From the NCBI GenBank assembly GCA_019235715.1, contig JAFAKE010000070.1, positions 32,436 through 96,435 of the forward strand: a stretch of 64,000 nucleotides of DNA, given 5' to 3'. The position numbers and the translations under genes were made by a program. The DNA comes from Vulcanimicrobiota bacterium (lineage in GTDB: Bacteria > Vulcanimicrobiota > Vulcanimicrobiia > Eremiobacterales > Eremiobacteraceae). Shown here piece after piece: positions 60,368 to 64,000 of this stretch (positions are counted from its first letter, which is position 1; each line of letters opens with the position of its first letter). Below the pieces are notes generated by a model. It saw only the letters and a program-made list of their open reading frames with translations. It was not told the origin of the DNA and did no database searches.

Positions 60368-60864
60368 TCGTTCGACCGCTTACCACCACTGCAGCACTGC
60401 TCTTGGTGCTGGCGACGACTGCGACCGCTGCGAGCACATCACTGGGCATGGGAAGCATGCGCTTCATGCTCGGCACCTGGACCTGTTCGGTCAAGGCGGT
60501 TGACGGCTCGACGCCGCAGGTCACATCCGTCACGACGTTGTCATCGGATGGTACCCATCTGCTCACAAGGACGACAGCAGGCGGCGAAGGCACTTCAGAC
60601 GTGTGGCTTGACAACAATAAGAAGGAGTGGGTGCAGACCGCGAATTCGAGCAAGGGGTCGAGCACGCAGACCTCGCCGGGCTTTAACGGCCCTACGATCG
60701 TGTGGATGGGCACTGTGACTGCAAGCGGTATGCCCGCGCTTCCTTACCGCACGACGATGACCAAGGTCAGCGATACGAAAACGACGCAGCTCGATGAATT
60801 AGGTACGCCGGGCGGCAGCTCGTGGCTGACGGCCGACACCGCGACCTGCGTAAAGGGCGGTTAG
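60364..60864 (+). CDS. Secreted protein of unknown function
   Basis: The 166-residue protein has a signal peptide (PLTTTAALLLVLATTATA), then MRFMLGTWTCSVKAVDGS and a series of beta strands (LLTRTTAGGEGTSDVWLDNN, TQTSPGFNGPTIVWMGTV), ending with a Cys (TATCVKGG) that could pair with C41. The fold looks lipocalin or beta-barrel-like, but I do not name a family. ATGA overlap with the Rieske gene suggests one operon; its 3' end overlaps uppS by four bases. Confidence 0.7.
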   Translation: MIVRPLTTTAALLLVLATTATAASTSLGMGSMRFMLGTWTCSVKAVDGSTPQVTSVTTLSSDGTHLLTRTTAGGEGTSDVWLDNNKKEWVQTANSSKGSSTQTSPGFNGPTIVWMGTVTASGMPALPYRTTMTKVSDTKTTQLDELGTPGGSSWLTADTATCVKGG

Positions 60865-61601
60865 CGCCCGAAGCGGCGTTGGCGGCGCTGGAATTCGGCG
60901 ACTGCTGCGGTGAAGTGGTCGCGCGAGAATTCCGGCCAGCACACGTCAGTGACGTACAATTCCGTATACGCGCACTGATACAGCAAGAAGTTCGACAGCC
61001 GATATTCGCCGCCGGGCCGGATCAGCAGATCTGGATCCGGCATACCCTTCGTATACAGATAGTCGCTCAGCGTTTCGTCCGTGATCTTTTCCGCGTCGAG
61101 CGCCCCCGAACGGATATCGCCGGCGAGCGCATGGACTGCCTCGCGCAACTCGGTGCGCGCGCTGTAATTCACCGCGAGATTAAGTACGGTGCCCGTGTTC
61201 GCGGCGGTCTTGGCGACCAAGTTCTCAAGCGCACGGCGCGGGCGATCCGGCAAAGCGCCCCACTTCCCGATCACCTGCACGCGCACGTTGTCGCGCCGTA
61301 GACCGTCGAGTTCTTGATACGCAAAAGCACTGCAGATATCGAAGAGGACCGAGATCTCGCTCCACGGGCGCGACCAGTTCTCTTCGGAAAAGCCGTACAC
61401 GGTGAGCATTCCAATGCCGAAATCGCGGCACGCTCGCACGGTTTCGCGCAGCGTTGCAATACCGCGCCGGTAGCCCTCGGCGACCGGCAAGCCGCGTTCG
61501 CGCGCCCAGCGCCGGTTGCCGTCCATGATGATCGCGATGTGCTCCGGCATCGGAGCATCCGCGAGTTCGATGAGTCGAGTCGTCGGCTTGGTCGAGATCA
61601 T
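60861..61601 (-). CDS. uppS: Isoprenyl (undecaprenyl) diphosphate synthase
   Basis: The 246-residue protein has the cis-prenyltransferase block HIAIIMDGNRRWARERGLPV with catalytic Asp in IMDGNRRWA, YGFSEENWSRP, and the C-terminal LLIRPGGEYRLSNFLLYQCA with R-x5-R-x-S. It adds isopentenyl units to make the C55 lipid carrier for cell-wall synthesis. It is the third gene of an operon with a membrane protein and an HTH regulator, eight bases downstream of the latter. The usual partners (cdsA, dxr) are absent. Confidence 0.93.
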   Translation of the reverse strand: MISTKPTTRLIELADAPMPEHIAIIMDGNRRWARERGLPVAEGYRRGIATLRETVRACRDFGIGMLTVYGFSEENWSRPWSEISVLFDICSAFAYQELDGLRRDNVRVQVIGKWGALPDRPRRALENLVAKTAANTGTVLNLAVNYSARTELREAVHALAGDIRSGALDAEKITDETLSDYLYTKGMPDPDLLIRPGGEYRLSNFLLYQCAYTELYVTDVCWPEFSRDHFTAAVAEFQRRQRRFGR

Positions 61602-61609
61602 CGCGCCCC

Positions 61610-62029
61610 CTATGTCGTCGCCAAACGCGCCGATGAGCGCGAGTCGCCAGATTGAGTCTGCGCCTTTTCCTGAACCTCGCGCACGACCGACTCAAGTTCG
61701 TCGATATAGGCCAAAAAGCGCGTGCGGCCCGTATTCGTGATGCGGCAGATCGTCGTCGGCCGGCCGTGGCCGGTCTCTCTCGTCGTGGCGACGACGCCCA
61801 TCTCTGCGAGCGCGGTCAGGTGCCGGCTCAAGTTGCCGTCCGTCAAAGCGCATGCATCCTGGAGATCGGTGAAGCTCATGCCTTCAGGGTGCGCGACGAG
61901 GCACGTGCACACCGCAAGGCGTCCGCGCTCGTGGAAGATGCGCTGCAAGCCCTCGTACGCGTAGGGCGCTTCGCGGCCATTCGTGCGCGCCGGCTTTTTG
62001 TTCGCCTTGCGGGCGTTGGTCGAATTCAT
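61610..62029 (-). CDS. Winged-helix transcriptional regulator (HTH_34 type)
   Basis: The 139-residue protein has a basic N-terminus (NSTNARKANKKPARTNGREA), and the winged-helix core GRLAVCTCLVAHPEGMSFTD, LQDACALTDGNLSRHLTALA, EMGVVATTRETGHGRPTTIC, RITNTGRTRFLAYIDELESV. This pattern fits HTH_34/ArsR-like regulators which often lie beside membrane proteins they control. A 17-bp palindrome at 62672-62688, ahead of the upstream gene, is a likely site for it. Its start overlaps the membrane protein gene by four bases. Confidence 0.87.
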   Translation of the reverse strand: MNSTNARKANKKPARTNGREAPYAYEGLQRIFHERGRLAVCTCLVAHPEGMSFTDLQDACALTDGNLSRHLTALAEMGVVATTRETGHGRPTTICRITNTGRTRFLAYIDELESVVREVQEKAQTQSGDSRSSARLATT

Positions 62030-62664
62030 GCAGAGGTCTCCGGAATCGTAGTAGTGCCCTCAGTGCGCCCTTCGGCTGCGATGAGCCAGCCGATCCAAAA
62101 TTGTCCGACGGCGAAGCCTGCGGACATGACCCACCAGGCCAGTGCCGGCCATTGGTTGGGCATGAGCAGCAGCGCGGCGCCGATGATGCCGAACATCGCC
62201 GCGACCGTCAGCACGCCGCGCGGCACGTGGTTGCGCGATGCGAACAGTCCGAGACCGTAACACGTGTACCAAATGCCCGGCAACATCGCCGGCACGCCCT
62301 GTAGGTACACGGCCGCGCTTAGCACGGCGCCGAGCGCCAATGCAGGCAACAAACTCACGCTAACGGTCTTCGACTGATAGCGCGCACGATGGCCTCGATT
62401 GCGCAAGTACCATCCCAGCAGATTGCCGTAATAGATCGCGAGCGCAGCGGCAAAGCACGACAGCCAAATCGCCACGTAGACATGGACGTCCGCGGCTGAG
62501 CTCGGGTGTGGCACGATCTGCGCCTGCACGAGCCCGCCGGCCAGAGCGATCGCACCGCTGACCGCGGCGACCCGGCTTGAGTACCCTCGGAAACGCTGGA
62601 CGCTGGCGAGACGGTCCCTAACCTCGGTGAGGTCAGCGAGCGCGCGTTCGACTTCGACGTTCAT
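62026..62664 (-). CDS. Membrane protein of unknown function
   Basis: The 212-residue protein has an N-terminal coiled-coil-like helix (VERALADLTEVRDRLASVQR) and about six hydrophobic segments (AAVSGAIALAGGLVQAQIV, VYVAIWLSCFAAALAIYYG, VSLLPALALGAVLSAAVYLQ, AMFGIIGAALLLMPNQWPAL). Paired membrane protein and HTH_34 regulator genes are found in many bacteria; function is unknown. The ATG at 62664 lies eight bases from the palindromic operator. Confidence 0.7.
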   Translation of the reverse strand: MNVEVERALADLTEVRDRLASVQRFRGYSSRVAAVSGAIALAGGLVQAQIVPHPSSAADVHVYVAIWLSCFAAALAIYYGNLLGWYLRNRGHRARYQSKTVSVSLLPALALGAVLSAAVYLQGVPAMLPGIWYTCYGLGLFASRNHVPRGVLTVAAMFGIIGAALLLMPNQWPALAWWVMSAGFAVGQFWIGWLIAAEGRTEGTTTIPETSA

Positions 62665-62671
62665 GCCCTAT

Positions 62672-62688
62672 ACTTTGTACCACAAAGT
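62672..62688. promoter_or_regulatory. 17-bp palindromic operator upstream of the membrane protein/HTH/uppS operon
   Basis: ACTTTG-TACCA-CAAAGT is a perfect inverted repeat with 6-bp arms and a five-base spacer. On the minus strand it overlaps a TTGACT (-35-like) and a TATAGG (-10-like) and sits eight bases from the ATG at 62664. A regulator bound here would block transcription, and the encoded HTH protein is the obvious candidate. Confidence 0.65.
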
Positions 62689-62704
62689 CAATGCGAATGC
62701 AACA

Positions 62705-63901
62705 CTATTCGTGCGCGCGGCCGTGCTCGTGCGCCTCATGGCCCTGTGCATGGTCTCCATGGCCCTCTTGAGCGCCCCGACCCGCCCACCACAGCAGCCC
62801 GAGTATCGCAACCACGAATATGATGTTAAGGATGGTCGTGTAGTTGAGGCTGAACTGCTCCACATCCATTAGGAGATTCCCAGCCACGTGCGGGATCTGG
62901 CGGCTCCACGAAAAGAGCAGCTCGACCAGCAGCCCCGCGATGACCATCGAGATATAGAAGACCCCGGTCATCGAGAGCGCCAGCCTCCAGCCGTAGTATT
63001 TCCTATAGATATCGATTAGCGGCAGCACGATGAGATCGGCGTACAAGAAGGCGACCACGCCGCCGAAGGTGGCGCCGCCTTGCCACAGCACGGCGGCCAG
63101 CGGCACATTGCCGATCGAGCAGACGAAGCTGAGCACCGCGATGATCGGCCCAACCAGCGCATTTTCGAGCATGCGCCATCCGGGCGCGGCGTTCTGCACG
63201 AACAGATGCTGCCACCAGCTGTTGGGCACGGCGATCGCGAGCAGGCCGGCGATCACGAAGCCCAAGATGAGGTCGTTTTGCAGCATCGACCAGTCCATCT
63301 GGAAGTAGTGGGCGACGTAACGCCAGCCGACGGGTGAACGCAGCTTCTCCCAAAACGTGTTGCCGGGCGCGATCATATCGCCGTGGTCGTGCTCGTGGCC
63401 GCCGGCTTCCGAGACTTGGCAGATCGCGCGGCCATCTTCGATCGCGCTCTTGGGCAATAAGAGCTGCGCGAGCGCGACGAACACCGCGATGAGCACAAGC
63501 CCGCCGATCCACTCCGCGGCGACGAACGGCCAGCCCATCAAGCGCCACAGCACAAGGCCCAATTCGACGACGAGATTCGTCGAAGCGAACATGAAGACCA
63601 TCGCCGTCGTGAACGCGGCGCCGCGTTTGAAAAGCGATTTCGCGGTCGCCGCCGCAGCGTAGCTGCACGACGAGCTTGCCGCACCAAGTCCGGTCGCCAG
63701 CGCGATTTCGCGCAGCCCGACCCTGCCGAGCAATTTGCTCAGGCCGCCTTTCGGCACGTAGGCTTGGATCATCGCGGAGACCAAAAAGCCGAGCAGCAGC
63801 GACCAGAGCACGGCCCAGAACATCGCAAATGCTGCGACCAGCCAGCGCCAGAGAAACGATCCGATCTCCGGGAGCGTGACGGCGAGCACGACATGCGTCA
63901 T
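62705..63901 (-). CDS. YraQ/DUF318-family permease with His-rich tail
   Basis: The 398-residue protein has about ten membrane segments, the conserved GLGAASSSCSYAAAATAKSL block with Cys residues near 75-80, and FVCSIGNVPLAAVLWQGGAT, both typical of YraQ/ArsP-type permeases. The C-terminus (EGHGDHAQGHEAHEHGRAHE) and a central GGHEHDHGDM are rich in His and could bind a metal. ArsP exports organoarsenicals and relatives of YraQ act on metals, so a metal or metalloid exporter is a reasonable inference. Start is the ATG at 63901. Bases 63902-64000 hold no gene that I can see. Confidence 0.87.
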   Translation of the reverse strand: MTHVVLAVTLPEIGSFLWRWLVAAFAMFWAVLWSLLLGFLVSAMIQAYVPKGGLSKLLGRVGLREIALATGLGAASSSCSYAAAATAKSLFKRGAAFTTAMVFMFASTNLVVELGLVLWRLMGWPFVAAEWIGGLVLIAVFVALAQLLLPKSAIEDGRAICQVSEAGGHEHDHGDMIAPGNTFWEKLRSPVGWRYVAHYFQMDWSMLQNDLILGFVIAGLLAIAVPNSWWQHLFVQNAAPGWRMLENALVGPIIAVLSFVCSIGNVPLAAVLWQGGATFGGVVAFLYADLIVLPLIDIYRKYYGWRLALSMTGVFYISMVIAGLLVELLFSWSRQIPHVAGNLLMDVEQFSLNYTTILNIIFVVAILGLLWWAGRGAQEGHGDHAQGHEAHEHGRAHE

Positions 63902-64000
63902 GGTACGGGCGGCTGTCCTACAGGTAGCGGTAAACGCTGGCCACGTGCACGGTCAAAGCGCCTCTGGTGGCGGCGTATAGTGGTGTGGGTATCATCTTCT

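Noticed and set aside
1-64000. CRISPR array, insertion sequences or integrase genes
   Set aside because: I saw no regularly spaced repeats, terminal inverted repeats, or transposase/integrase motifs. The Cas4-like protein is not next to other cas genes.

Overview
The window is a GC-rich, densely packed chromosomal segment from a diderm bacterium. The outer membrane is indicated by two large TonB-dependent receptors, several lipobox-bearing lipoproteins and secreted enzymes with classical signal peptides. The long oligomatrix-type receptors, the frequent GTG and TTG starts, and the mixture of YVTN propeller, SGNH hydrolase, CDGSH and CoxDEF-type proteins suggest an uncultured lineage such as Candidatus Eremiobacterota (formerly WPS-2). 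That placement is inference from gene style; no rRNA or ribosomal-protein marker is present.

Layout. 1-9 kb: a truncated TonB receptor, an AraC regulator with a DUF899 protein, a YdeI/DUF2277/PEP-mutase-like operon, a secreted unknown, an SRPBCC protein and a secreted P1-nuclease/phospholipase C-like enzyme. 9-17 kb: a second TonB receptor, a ferritin-like/CDGSH/ferredoxin fusion, a rhomboid protease, a ferritin-like protein, an alpha/beta hydrolase and a cupin. 17-21 kb: an amino-acid/amine permease coupled to an FAD amine oxidase, and a Uma2-type nuclease. 21-24.7 kb: a divergent WYL regulator facing a tightly overlapping five-gene operon that includes a Cas4-like PD-(D/E)XK protein; a perfect 21-bp palindrome lies between them. 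This is the best candidate for an undescribed system. 24.7-33 kb: SGNH hydrolase, acyltransferase, patatin, HdeD-like protein, a CcdA-like protein without redox cysteines paired with a TPR protein, BolA with a monothiol glutaredoxin, and a SpoIIE-type phosphatase.

33-46 kb: a 14-residue lysine-rich peptide gene with its own terminator, a MoxR-VWA-XdhC operon (CoxD/E/F-like), a TlpA thioredoxin, a pair of cupredoxin-like lipoproteins of which only one keeps the copper ligands, an Mrp-type ATPase, an NRDE protein, and a complete livJHMGF branched-chain amino-acid ABC transporter operon. 46.2-46.4 kb: an intergenic region with a tRNA-like RNA and promoter-like sequences.

46-64 kb: an operon of a short family B DNA polymerase, a Gfo/Idh/MocA oxidoreductase, an O-methyltransferase and a YVTN propeller; two secreted proteins of unknown function; an SGNH lipoprotein; DUF167; nicotinate phosphoribosyltransferase; PolX; a PHP phosphoesterase; a Rieske oxygenase; a membrane protein/HTH regulator/UppS operon with a palindromic operator; and a large YraQ-type permease. 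Gene spacing is very tight: six convergent gene pairs overlap at their 3' ends, and no gap exceeds 300 bases.
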